From: Candidatus Hydrogenedentes bacterium UBA2224
GTDB taxonomy: Bacteria > Hydrogenedentota > Hydrogenedentia > Hydrogenedentales > SLHB01
Direction of reading: 5' to 3'
DNA: 16,840 nt
Assembly (NCBI GenBank): GCA_002348185.1
Contig: DDYW01000012.1
Coordinates: forward strand, 1 to 16,840
Both the position numbers and the translations under genes were made by a program. The stretch's first letter is position 1. Every line of letters begins with the position of its first letter. The notes below the pieces were generated by a model, which saw only the letters and a list, made by a program, of their open reading frames with translations, was not told the DNA's origin and did not search any database. Below are positions 8,946-16,766 of this stretch, piece by piece.

Positions 8946-10300
8946 TCAGCCGTTGAGCACCCAGCCTTCGCGGTAGCTGCGGCTGAGGAGGGCGTCGGCC
9001 TCGGCATTGTTGGTGACGCGTCCGTTGGCGCCGTCGTATTCGAGCTTTGCGCCGGCGCGGTAGGCCACGTGCCCCAGAAGGAGCTGCTCGATCATGGTGC
9101 CCGCGTAATCGAAGTTGCAGGTGGTTTTGAGATTGCCTTTGCACGCATTGGTCCACTCGTGCTGGAAATGACCGAGCGGCGGAATGAGCGTCTCTTTGGT
9201 GCGCGGCTTGTAATAGGTCAAGTCGGCCTCATCCACGCCCGGGATGATGATGCGGTTGGTGAAACTGGAGACCAGGACGCCCTTGCTGCCTTTGAACATC
9301 GCGCCGTGGTCGATCTTGTTCAGGTCAATGAAATCGCCGGGCGCGTCGGGCATGGCGCCGCCCTGATGCCAGGTGACGCGGATCGGCGGCCGCCAGGCGT
9401 TGGCCGGGTGTTCGAACGTGGCGGCGAGTTTGACCGGCGTCACTTCGGGATTGAACGGCTCGCCGGTGGCCTCGGCCGAGGTGGGCAATCCCGCGTCAAT
9501 CGCACACCAGACGATGTCCATGGTGTGGCTGCCCATATCGCCGACCTGTCCGCTGCCGAAATCCCAGTACATGTTCCAGGAAAGGCAGTTGGCGCCGGGG
9601 CCACCTTCGAAGTAGCCCGGGTTGTAGGGATGGAACGGCGACGGGCCGATCCAGAGGTCGTAGTGCAGGTTGCTGGGCGGCTCGCCCTGCGCAGGCAGGT
9701 AGCCCGGCTTCGGGATCTGCCGGTTGCCCCAGGCGTGGACCTCTTCGAGCTCGCCGATGACGCCGTCCCGGACCAGTTCGCTCACCCGGTTGAAGTTCTC
9801 GCGTGGCGCTGCATGCCGCACTGCGTGGCAATTTTGTCCTTGTTCTTGAGATAGGTTTCGCGCACCAGCCGGGCTTCAGCCACGCTGTTGGCCAGCGGCT
9901 TTTCGCAGTAGACATGCAGTCCGCGGTTCATGGCCCACGTCGCAACGAACGCGTGGGTATGGTCCGTGGTGCAGCAGATGATCGCATCGAGGTCTTTTTG
10001 TTCGAGGCATGTGCGCCAGTCGACGTAGTGTTTGGCGTTGGGGAATCGCTCGGCCGCAATGGCGATATGGTCTTCGTTGACGTCGCAGAGGGCGACGACG
10101 TTCTCGCTCGCAATCGGGTCGTAGTGTGCCAGCGCACGGCCGTACGCGCCAATCAGGGCAACGTTGAGTTTATTGCTCGGCGCGGCGGCTCCCACACGCG
10201 CCCCGGTGGGCAGGATGAGGAGTCCTGCGCCGGCGGCCGCGGCGGTCTTCATGAATGCGCGTCTCGATGTTGAATGGGTGGTTGCAGTGCGGTTCTTCAT
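8946..10300 (-). pseudogene. Gfo/Idh/MocA-family oxidoreductase with Tat signal, broken by one frameshift
   Basis: NAD(P)-dependent sugar or inositol-type dehydrogenase family, exported. Start ATG 10300, with GGAGGGGG about 9 nt upstream. A twin-arginine signal (STSRRAFMKTAAAAGAGLLI) leads to a Rossmann domain (KLNVALIGAYGRALAHY, where the usual third Gly of GxGxxG is missing), an ICCTTDHTHAF segment and CEKPLANS. The first part runs in frame to about 9801 (IATQCGMQRHA) and then hits a stop at 9782. The second part continues in another frame with ENFNRVSELVRDGVIG and includes GQVGDMGSHTMDIVWCAID. Adding one base near 9800 (GCG-AG to GCG-GAG) restores QRHAENFNRV and makes the whole exactly 451 codons. 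This is therefore a single-base deletion, either a real mutation or a sequencing error. Related exported proteins are abundant in PVC bacteria; the substrate is unknown. Confidence 0.85.
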
Positions 10301-10431
10301 GGGCGATGATCCCCCTCCGGGTTTTGCCTGAGGACCCGTGCGATCGGGCAGCCACGGTCGAAACGTCCTCGGGTGCGGTCTCGACGGCCTCCGCGCCCGG
10401 TCCATACCGCCACAGCGCGGGGGTGACACGC

Positions 10432-10460
10432 ATTCTAGGGCACGCGGGAGAGTCCGTCAA
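10432..10460 (-). promoter_or_regulatory. Sigma70-type promoter for the oxidoreductase gene
   Basis: On the minus strand TTGACG (10460-10455), a 17-nt spacer, then TAGAAT (10437-10432): five of six matches in each box at ideal spacing. It predicts a leader of about 125 nt before ATG 10300 and separates this gene's transcription from the PEP-CTERM gene upstream. Confidence 0.6.
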
Positions 10461-10570
10461 TTTCCATACGGATGGGGGCTTCCCGTTAAGCCGCAGCGGG
10501 CGCATCAAGCCTGCGGCGTTCCACGGAGAGCTCATGCAGAAGGAAGGCCCGTTGCGCGAGGAAAAGGGAA

Positions 10571-10620
10571 TGGTGCAGGCATCCCGCCGCCCCTCATCGA
10601 CTGGCTGGAAACCTGCACCA
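10571..10620. repeat. 9-bp inverted repeat TGGTGCAGG/CCTGCACCA downstream of the PEP-CTERM gene
   Basis: Perfect arms at 10571-10579 and 10612-10620, 32 nt apart and starting 24 nt beyond the PEP-CTERM stop codon. It could form a stem at the 3' end of that transcript. No T-run follows, so calling it a terminator is not justified. The rest of 10301-10643 holds only the promoter at 10432-10460. Confidence 0.4.
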
Positions 10621-10643
10621 CGTGAATCGGGCCCCTCCCGGCA

Positions 10644-11420
10644 TCAACTCGTTCTGAAGCGGCGGAACGCCATGGCGGCCAACCCTCCGGCCAAGAGGAC
10701 CGCGGTGGCGGGTTCGGGCACGACACTGCCCTGGTCGTCCCCGCCCGGTTCATCAACGGCCGGCAGCGACCATTCCTGGAATCCACCGGTGTTCGGGAAG
10801 AATTCGCCAAAGCGGGAATAGAGGTACACAAAGTTCCCGGCACCGCCGAGGAACAGACTGTCGGGGATGTACGCAAACATGTCCCCACTGCCGTGGCCGG
10901 CATTCAAACTGGCGTTCAGGAGAATCTGGTTATTGAGAATCGGTCCGTCGAGCCGGTACACCAGATTCGCAACGGCGAGGTCAAGAATCCCATTCGTGAA
11001 TGTGGTCACGTTCTGGTTCGGTACGGCCGACAGAAAGATCTGGATCTCGTCGAGCGACTGAATCGGTACGTTGACATTGTCATTGATGTCGAGCTGAAAC
11101 CGCCGGTACAATCCGCCGTTCAGGTCGACCAGCGGCACGTCCGGCAGCAGGATCGCGCGGTTGAACGGGTCGGCCGCGCCGTTGTCCAGCACATTGTTGG
11201 CCGTGGTGTTGTACGCTTGGATAACGGCATTGACCCCGAAGACCTGAACAAACGAGTCCACGTTTCCCGTGCCCGTCGCCAGGGGGTCGATCTGCTGGAA
11301 AACGGCCCCACCGAGTGTTCCCTGGGCCCCCGCCGTGGTCAGGTCTATTATGTCGGCCGAAGCCGCCGCCGCGACCATCAGAACACTTGCGAACACAGTC
11401 TTTAATAGATTGTTTGACAT
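10644..11420 (-). CDS. PEP-CTERM exported protein of unknown function
   Basis: 258 residues from ATG 11420, which has GGAAGGAAGAGG just upstream; a start 36 bases further up would put extra residues before the signal peptide. A Sec signal peptide occupies about 1-22 (NNLLKTVFASVLMVAAAASA). The mature part is rich in Asn, Asp and Leu and poor in Cys, typical of a secreted beta-rich protein; I recognise no enzyme domain. The C-terminus is a textbook PEP-CTERM anchor: VVPEP at 233-237, a hydrophobic stretch TAVLLAGGLAAMAF, then RRFR. In known systems such proteins are processed by an exosortase (EpsH/XrtA type) and tied to exopolysaccharide; no exosortase is in this window. It is transcribed away from the ydcF-like gene across a shared 196-bp gap. 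Class is certain, role unknown. Confidence 0.9.
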   Translation of the reverse strand: MSNNLLKTVFASVLMVAAAASADIIDLTTAGAQGTLGGAVFQQIDPLATGTGNVDSFVQVFGVNAVIQAYNTTANNVLDNGAADPFNRAILLPDVPLVDLNGGLYRRFQLDINDNVNVPIQSLDEIQIFLSAVPNQNVTTFTNGILDLAVANLVYRLDGPILNNQILLNASLNAGHGSGDMFAYIPDSLFLGGAGNFVYLYSRFGEFFPNTGGFQEWSLPAVDEPGGDDQGSVVPEPATAVLLAGGLAAMAFRRFRTS

Positions 11421-11548
11421 TGCCTCTTCCTTCCCAAAAACGCAGCCTGCACCCATGTGCGAACGTAAACGCGTGCCGGTTTTCCAGTATTCCCGGCGGT
11501 AAAGTGAAAATGGCTGGTCTGTCCACTGCGGGAAGTGCGGACCGGCAG

Positions 11549-11576
11549 GGAACGGGTTCCGGCCCCTGGGGATAAT
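11549..11576 (+). promoter_or_regulatory. Possible promoter and palindromic site before the ydcF-like gene
   Basis: GATAAT at 11571-11576 matches five of six bases of a -10 box, 40 bp before ATG 11617. Just upstream, the 12-bp palindrome GGAACGGGTTCC (11549-11560) sits where a -35 box would be and could be an operator. No TTGACA-like box is present. Confidence 0.3.
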
Positions 11577-11616
11577 ATCGACACATAAAGATTACGGCGC
11601 GGAGCACGGAGGAGCC

Positions 11617-12249
11617 ATGCGGTCTGACCGGAAATCCCCAAAGCGACGACTGATCAAATGTGCTGTGGTGCTGTTCGTGGCGGGATGCGCCTGGTTTGCC
11701 GTCCATACGGCGGTGCTCCTCTGGCGGGGATTCGCCGATGACGCCCGGAGCGCGGACGCGATGGTCGTGCTCGGCAACAAAGTCGAGCGGGACGGCACCC
11801 CCTCGCCAAGGCTCCAGCGGCGCCTGGACTGCGCGCTGCGGCTGTACCGGGAAGGGCTGGCGCCGGTCATCATCGTGAGCGGCGGACTGGGCAGGGAAGG
11901 GTATCCTGAAGCCGAGGTCATGCGCGGGACGCTGCTCGAGGCCGGGATACCGGCAAGCGCAATCCTCGTTGACCAGGACGGAACGGATACGTTTTCCACA
12001 GCGCGGAACACGAAGCGCATCATGAGCGAACAGGGGCTCGAATCGGTGCTCGTCGTTTCGTCGTTCTATCACATCCTGCGGACACGCATGGTCTTTGCCC
12101 GGTTCGGGTTCAAAGACGTGTCCTCGGCCCACGCTACGCCGGCCTGGGAATGGCGCAACGTGTATTCGGTGGTGCGCGAGTTCCCGGCTTTTTACTATTA
12201 TGGGTTGCGGCCCATCGAAACAAATGGAGACCCCTGCGGCGCGGGCTGA
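11617..12249 (+). CDS. YdcF/SanA-like DUF218 protein, membrane-anchored
   Basis: 210 residues; ATG 11617 has GGAGGAG immediately upstream. A basic N-terminus (RSDRKSPKRRLIK) and one transmembrane segment (about 12-36) place the remaining domain outside the cytoplasmic membrane. The DUF218 fold is clear: DAMVVLGNKVERDGTPSPRL at about 48-67, LDCALRLYREGLAPVIIVSGG, YPEAEVMRGTLLEAGIP, DTFSTARNTKRIM and VLVVSSFYHILRTRMVFARF. The GTPSPRLQRRLD stretch is closer to E. coli SanA, which affects envelope permeability to vancomycin, than to YdcF. Biochemical activity of the family is poorly defined; a role in envelope metabolism is an inference. It is followed after 90 bp by the 845-residue exported protein on the same strand, possibly in one transcript. 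Confidence 0.88.
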   Translation: MRSDRKSPKRRLIKCAVVLFVAGCAWFAVHTAVLLWRGFADDARSADAMVVLGNKVERDGTPSPRLQRRLDCALRLYREGLAPVIIVSGGLGREGYPEAEVMRGTLLEAGIPASAILVDQDGTDTFSTARNTKRIMSEQGLESVLVVSSFYHILRTRMVFARFGFKDVSSAHATPAWEWRNVYSVVREFPAFYYYGLRPIETNGDPCGAG

Positions 12250-12339
12250 CCCCGGGTTCTGTGGCACAAGACCACGGGCCCTGTCGCGAGCGGACGCCAA
12301 TGCGCCCCCATACACGGGTTTCTCCGGGGAGATCTTCTC

Positions 12340-14877
12340 ATGACCTTCATCATCCCGCTTGCCCTGTGGGCGCTGTCTGCGGCGGCGCCTGTCTCGAACG
12401 CACAAGCGGCCCGCGAACCCCTGACCATCGTCTCGTATCCGCCCATCCGCAACGTCACCCTGGAGATGAGCCTGAAGCCCTTTAAGGTCATGGACGAAGG
12501 CGCCATTGCGGCGGTCTGTGACGAGTTGTTCCGGCAGTGGTGGCCCTTGACGCGCCACGCGGAGCAGGTTTCCGTGCTTCTGTGGACCGCCGACGGGTCG
12601 GAGATCCTCGACTACCGCGGCGACCTCGACACGCCCCTCGAATGGGGACGCTACATTGGCATCGGCAACTGGACGGTCGCGCCGGGAAGCGGCCCTCCCG
12701 AGCTGTCGCTGCACGAGCGGCCCTATCTCTATACCGAAAATCCGCCGGTCATTACGTACGGCGGGCTGAAACGCATCACGGCCATCATCAAGCGCGTCGG
12801 CGCCGAGCAGACCGGCAAGCCGGTGCGGGTGGGCGCAACATTCGATCCCGGCCCCGAGTTCGCGAAATCCAGCTTCAAATTCGAGCGCCATCCCGAGGTG
12901 TGCCTGGGCAACACCATCGGGAAGGGCTCGTTCGTGTGCTGCTATTCGGTCCTGCACGGCGATACCGTGGCTTACGCGGGCTTTCCGGAAGGCATCCCCG
13001 AGGACACGCCGTTCGGCACGTTTTTCGGCCGCCAGTGCCAGCACTTTCTCACCGGCCTGGGCTTTGACTACCTCTGGTTCTCAAACGGGTTCGGGTTTGG
13101 GCTCGAGGCCTGGGGCGCCACCGGCGCGGTGTTCGACGGCGAGGCCTTCCACGTGGACGAGATCGCCGCGGTGCGCGACAAGATACTCGATTTCTGGACC
13201 CTGTTTCGCCGGGAGTGCCCCGAGTTTCCCATCGAAACACGCGGCACCAACCTGTCCACGGGCATGGACCTCGCCTCGGATGGCGTCCCCCTGCGAAGCA
13301 TTTACCGGGGGGGATTTGGCATGGCGCCGCCCCCGAACTCGCCCTGGGCCGCCCTTGACGGCGATTTCGGCCTCGAACTGGTCGGTTACATGTCCAAAAT
13401 CGCCGAAATCCCGGGGGATCGTTACCCCTTCCGGTACTACACGCACGATCCCTGGTGGCTGAACAGTCCCTGGCTGGATCGGTACGGCCGCGAACCTCAC
13501 GACATCTACCTTCCGATGTCCGTGGCGCGCGTGACGGCCAACGGCGAAACCATGCCTCCGACGGACATCCAGTTCCTCACCATCGACAACTCGTACGGCG
13601 AGATGCCGGTCGAGGTGCCTAACGAGGTCATTCCGCACATTCTGCGCGGGCGCGCCGATTCACCCGACCAGCCGGGCCCCCTCGTGTGGGTCTATCCCCT
13701 CGACGAATACCACGACATGACCTTCGGGGAGGCGCCCCGCGTGGACGAAGTGCTGTTCGGCGACTGGTTCATGCGACAGGCGGTCAATACGGGGTTCCCG
13801 GTCAACACCGTCATCACCACCGCGAACCTCCCCGGCGCTCTGGCCGCGCGGCCGGACGTGTTTCGCGAGTCCGTGCTGGTTTCGATCGTGCCGGACGCCT
13901 CCTCAGGGCTGGAGAGCACGCTCCTCCGCGTGGTCGAGGGCGGAGGCAAGGTCCTGGTGTACGGCCCGCTGGCACATGCGGGCGATACTCTGCTTGCGGC
14001 GTTGAATCTGCGCCGTGATCACCCCATCGACGGGGAGCTTCGGCTTGACCTGCGCGGCGATCCCGACCTCACGCACCGCATCCCGGTCCCCACGCAGACC
14101 CGTCACCGCGCGCTGACCTGCGCCGGCGGCGTCGAAGCCGTCCTGGCCGATGCTGGCGATGCGTTCACCGAGCTGCGGGCCGTGGTCGAGGGCGACGCAG
14201 GCCGCCGGGTGATTGCCCTGTCGCGCGCGTTGCCCGAATGGAACGGAGGCGTGCTGGCGTGGGTGCGCGGCACGAATTCGAACCATTACCGGCCGGGAGG
14301 GCGGCTTCTGGCCACCGACGCTCCCAACGAATGGTTTGCGGGCGAACATCTCATGCGCCACACGCTGACGGCGTTTGGCTACACCTTCGCGGTGGACCGC
14401 CGGGACCCGGACGACCGGGCGCCCATGGTGTGCGTCGCGCGCTGCCGGAACGGCTTCTTCTTCTCGGGGTATCATGCCGACACCACGGTGACCTTGCGGC
14501 TGCGGTTTCCCCACGGGGCGCCGCTGCTGCTGGGATGCGATACGATCCTCGACGGCGGCTGCGCTACCTATTCCATGCCGCGCGCGTGGCACCGCGAATG
14601 CCGGGTGTTCGTCGAACAGGCCGACGGCAGCAAGCTGTCCTGTCTTGAGATGCTCCCCGGGCACTACGGGGTCCGGCGCCGCACGCAGATTCGCAACCTG
14701 CAAAACGCGACGGTGCGCTTTTTCCCCGAGACCGGTACCGACGACCAGGTGACCATGGTGGTGAATTCGCCGTATCCGTACGTCAAGAACGCCATCGAAT
14801 TCAGCCGGGAAGACGGGCCGCTGGGCCGCCATTGCGCCGCCCATGACGTTTCCGGCACACTGATTATCTCGTGGTAA
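12340..14877 (+). CDS. Large exported protein of unknown function, possibly a carbohydrate-active enzyme
   Basis: 845 residues; ATG 12340 has GGGGAG 8 nt upstream. A hydrophobic leader (about 1-23, ending SNAQA) looks like a Sec signal, although it lacks the usual basic residues. The mature N-terminal part (from IRNVTLEMSLKPFKVMDEGA) is dense in aromatic and acidic residues: SVLLWTADGSEILDYRG, VGATFDPGPEFAKSSFKFER, FDYLWFSNGFGFGLEAWG, FPIETRGTNLSTGMDLASDG, YYTHDPWWLNSPWLDRYG. This pattern fits a TIM-barrel hydrolase with several Glu/Asp candidates, but no catalytic pair can be assigned. Around 507-560 (RESVLVSIVPDASSG, VVEGGGKVLVYGPLAHAG) it resembles the glutaminase-like domain of some beta-galactosidases. 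The C-terminal third is beta-rich (TVTLRLRFPHGAPLLLG). Similar unannotated proteins are, from memory, found in PVC bacteria. The frame is intact and codon use matches neighbours. Enzyme status is inference. Confidence 0.8.
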   Translation: MTFIIPLALWALSAAAPVSNAQAAREPLTIVSYPPIRNVTLEMSLKPFKVMDEGAIAAVCDELFRQWWPLTRHAEQVSVLLWTADGSEILDYRGDLDTPLEWGRYIGIGNWTVAPGSGPPELSLHERPYLYTENPPVITYGGLKRITAIIKRVGAEQTGKPVRVGATFDPGPEFAKSSFKFERHPEVCLGNTIGKGSFVCCYSVLHGDTVAYAGFPEGIPEDTPFGTFFGRQCQHFLTGLGFDYLWFSNGFGFGLEAWGATGAVFDGEAFHVDEIAAVRDKILDFWTLFRRECPEFPIETRGTNLSTGMDLASDGVPLRSIYRGGFGMAPPPNSPWAALDGDFGLELVGYMSKIAEIPGDRYPFRYYTHDPWWLNSPWLDRYGREPHDIYLPMSVARVTANGETMPPTDIQFLTIDNSYGEMPVEVPNEVIPHILRGRADSPDQPGPLVWVYPLDEYHDMTFGEAPRVDEVLFGDWFMRQAVNTGFPVNTVITTANLPGALAARPDVFRESVLVSIVPDASSGLESTLLRVVEGGGKVLVYGPLAHAGDTLLAALNLRRDHPIDGELRLDLRGDPDLTHRIPVPTQTRHRALTCAGGVEAVLADAGDAFTELRAVVEGDAGRRVIALSRALPEWNGGVLAWVRGTNSNHYRPGGRLLATDAPNEWFAGEHLMRHTLTAFGYTFAVDRRDPDDRAPMVCVARCRNGFFFSGYHADTTVTLRLRFPHGAPLLLGCDTILDGGCATYSMPRAWHRECRVFVEQADGSKLSCLEMLPGHYGVRRRTQIRNLQNATVRFFPETGTDDQVTMVVNSPYPYVKNAIEFSREDGPLGRHCAAHDVSGTLIISW

Positions 14878-14889
14878 GGTCACCGGAGA

Positions 14890-14961
14890 GTCCTGTCTGC
14901 GGCGGATGGTGTGAAACCCGCGGGGCGGGTGACGGAAGACATGACAACATTCTCTCTGTTG
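14890..14961 (+). ncRNA. Structured leader upstream of the synthetase-TPR gene (unassigned)
   Basis: The 171-bp gap before the gene folds well by eye. A closing helix of 8 pairs and one mismatch (14890-14898 with 14937-14945) encloses GGATGGTGTGAAACC and the hairpin ACCCG-CGGGG-CGGGT (14916-14930). A second hairpin CAACA/TGTTG (14945-14961, sharing one base with the first) follows. The GGTGTGAAACC portion resembles the stem I apex of T-box leaders, but a proper TGGNACC bulge is lacking. It could be a riboswitch-like leader or chance folding in GC-rich DNA. Confidence 0.3.
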
Positions 14962-15048
14962 TGCCGGAATGGCGGAGCGTATGCCCGCTTGTTCCTGGCG
15001 CCGGTTTGACGGGCCGTTTTCCCCTGAAGCAGACGCGGAGGCATGCCG

Positions 15049-16272
15049 ATGCGTATTCCACAACGACAGAAGCTCGAAAGCGAGTACCACAACCAGGCCG
15101 CGACCTACGACGCGGCGGCGCGCCGCCTGCTCAGCCGCCTGCAACGGTTGATCGCCGCGCAGGGCATCAACGCCTCGATCAAATACCGGGTGAAATCGTT
15201 TGACAGCTATTTCGACAAACTCCTGCGCTTGCGCAGAAGCGGCGTCACAAACCTCGTTGTGACGGATGTTCTCGGATTCCGCATCGTCTGCCCGTTTCTG
15301 TCCGACCTCGACGCGGTGCAACGGCTGATCGAAGCGCATTTTCGCGTGCTCGAGGCCGAAACCAAGGGCGCGGAACATTCGTTCCGCGAATTTGGCTATT
15401 CATCGATCCACCTGATGGTCGACCTCGGCAATGACATCAAATCCCGGCCGCTCTACGCGACGCGCCGCGTCGCGGAGATTCAGCTGCGTACCATTCTTCA
15501 GGACGCCTGGGCCGAGGTGGAACACGAGCTGGTGTACAAGTCGCAGGACACCCTGCTCGACGAGCCCATGAAGCGCAAGCTGGCGTCGCTGAACGCCACC
15601 CTGACGCTTTCGGACATCATTTTTCAGGAGATCCGTGAATATCAGCGCGAGGTGCAGCTTCGCGAAAACCGGCGGAAGGCCAGCGTCGCGAAGGGCCTGC
15701 CGCCCTACCAGGCGGCGCCGTCGCTTGACGAAGAAGAGCTGACGGTCATCCGGCAACGGGATGACCGGGCAATGGGCCTGGTTCAACACCGCAACGAGCT
15801 CGAACAGCTTATCTTCGAAGCCCTGGCCGCCCACAGCAGCGACCAGTTCCCCAAGGCGATCGAGCTGTATTCGCGCGCGCTCCGCATGAAGACCAGCCGG
15901 CAGGTGCGCTCAATAATCTACAACCACCGCGGCATGGCGTACCTCGCCCTCTCCCAGTACCAGCGGGCCGAGAAAGACTTCACCTGCGCCATCCGCTTCA
16001 ATGCCGAAAACTTCCGCGCCCTCAACAACCGCGCCCTCGCGTGCCGCATCCGGCAGGCCTACAAGCATGCGCTCGACGACCTGGACCGCTCGCTCGCCGT
16101 CAATGCCATCCAGACCGAAGCCTATTACATCCGCGCGCTGACGTTTTGCGATCTCCAGGACCATTCAAAAGCCCTGTACGACTGCGAATACGTGCTCAAC
16201 ATCAACCCCGGCTTCGAACCCGCCCAGCACCTCAAAGACCTGATCCTCTCGCAAACCGTGAGGGGAAAGTGA
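15049..16272 (+). CDS. (p)ppGpp synthetase domain (RelA/SpoT-type) fused to C-terminal TPR repeats
   Basis: Predicted alarmone synthetase transferring pyrophosphate from ATP to GDP/GTP, cytoplasmic. I chose ATG 15049 (407 residues) because GGAGG lies 7 nt upstream; ATG 15043 is only 1 nt from it. The synthetase core spans about 10-165: R47-V-K49 with S53 and K57 (the ATP-binding RxKxxxSxxxK pattern), VTDVLGFRIVC with D73 and R78, FGYSSIH with Y117 and H121 (guanine-binding loop), and AEIQLRTILQDAWAEVEHEL with E143 and H159. All residues known to matter in RelSeq synthetase seem kept. There is no HD hydrolase, TGS, zinc-finger or ACT domain. A charged linker (about 165-255) leads to three or four TPR units (about 258-400). 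The TPRs may bind a partner that senses stress. No antitoxin-like gene is adjacent. Catalysis is likely, trigger unknown. Confidence 0.88.
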   Translation: MRIPQRQKLESEYHNQAATYDAAARRLLSRLQRLIAAQGINASIKYRVKSFDSYFDKLLRLRRSGVTNLVVTDVLGFRIVCPFLSDLDAVQRLIEAHFRVLEAETKGAEHSFREFGYSSIHLMVDLGNDIKSRPLYATRRVAEIQLRTILQDAWAEVEHELVYKSQDTLLDEPMKRKLASLNATLTLSDIIFQEIREYQREVQLRENRRKASVAKGLPPYQAAPSLDEEELTVIRQRDDRAMGLVQHRNELEQLIFEALAAHSSDQFPKAIELYSRALRMKTSRQVRSIIYNHRGMAYLALSQYQRAEKDFTCAIRFNAENFRALNNRALACRIRQAYKHALDDLDRSLAVNAIQTEAYYIRALTFCDLQDHSKALYDCEYVLNINPGFEPAQHLKDLILSQTVRGK

Positions 16273-16314
16273 ACCGGCCGCGGCATGCGCACGGAACGAC
16301 CGTGAGCCGCCGTG

Positions 16315-16701
16315 TCAGTACGTGAGCGGCCCGATCTCCCAGGTGCCCCGGGCGAAACGAAACTCCCGGGTGGCCCGGGGAGCGAGCTCAAACGTCTCCT
16401 CGGGAATCATGCCGTAATAGTATCCCTCGGTCGTTCTCAAAGCGATCTTGATGCTGTAGGTGCCGGGATACTGGTTGCTGATCAACCTCGACTCGCCCGG
16501 CAGGATTTCACCCACAATCAGGTTCGTGCCCCAGTCGTCATACCCCGAGCGTCGAAGGTACACCCCGCGGACGTAATCGTCGGTGGAATCGTTGTAGAAT
16601 TGGAGCCTGGCGTTGGCTTTGGGGTCCGGCGGGCATCCTGTGAAAACGAGTGCCGAGAAGATCCAGGCCAGGGAAACGACGACTGCCAGTGGGTATCGCA
16701 T
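16315..16701 (-). CDS. Small probable lipoprotein
   Basis: 128 residues from ATG 16701, with AAAGGAG 7 nt upstream. A signal peptide (RYPLAVVVSLAWIFSALVFTGC) ends in a lipobox-like FTGC, placing the lipidated Cys at 23; Phe at -3 is less common than Leu, so lipidation is probable rather than certain. The mature domain of about 100 residues, ARLQFYNDSTDDYVRGVYLR through DDWGTNLIVGEILPGESRLI and YPGTYSIKIALRT, has the pattern of small beta-sandwich surface domains with a conserved D-x-WG-x-N/D-L and a PG-x-Y/D turn; such proteins are usually hypothetical. It converges on the synthetase-TPR gene with a 42-bp gap that shows no clear terminator. Confidence 0.75.
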   Translation of the reverse strand: MRYPLAVVVSLAWIFSALVFTGCPPDPKANARLQFYNDSTDDYVRGVYLRRSGYDDWGTNLIVGEILPGESRLISNQYPGTYSIKIALRTTEGYYYGMIPEETFELAPRATREFRFARGTWEIGPLTY

Positions 16702-16720
16702 TGCGTACTCCTTTCACCGG

Positions 16721-16766
16721 CGGGGCTCGACGCCCCGATCAGGCCCAACCTCGTTCCAGTATAGCA
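16721..16766 (-). promoter_or_regulatory. Extended -10 promoter and leader hairpin of the lipoprotein gene
   Basis: On the minus strand TGC-TATACT (16766-16758) is a good extended -10 element, with no -35 at the right distance. The leader then forms a perfect 6-bp hairpin CGGGGC-GTCGA-GCCCCG (16737-16721) just before the AAAGGAG ribosome-binding site. The remaining bases to the right edge show no gene. Confidence 0.45.

Noticed and set aside
11440..11500. Sigma54 promoter for the PEP-CTERM gene
   Set aside because: A GGCAC-like box occurs on the minus strand, but the GC element at the required spacing is absent (CG instead).
11080..13044. A 654-codon open frame on the minus strand
   Set aside because: It runs antisense through the PEP-CTERM/ydcF/unknown-protein region, has a low-complexity Arg/His/Pro-rich translation with no domain, and conflicts with well-supported genes. 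It is a by-product of high GC.
14878..15042. A true T-box riboswitch
   Set aside because: Only the stem I apex-like GGTGTGAAACC is seen. The TGGNACC antiterminator bulge and a clear specifier loop are missing, so it is kept only as an unassigned structured leader.
13903..15378. A 491-codon minus-strand frame, and similar long antisense frames at 2595-4109 and 4349-5803
   Set aside because: They are mirrors of real coding frames (the large exported protein, ftsH/folP and glmM) without ribosome-binding sites or recognisable motifs.
15049..16272. Toxic small alarmone synthetase of a toxin-antitoxin pair
   Set aside because: No small antitoxin gene is adjacent; the next genes are an 845-residue exported protein and a lipoprotein on the other strand, and the TPR extension is not the usual toxSAS layout.
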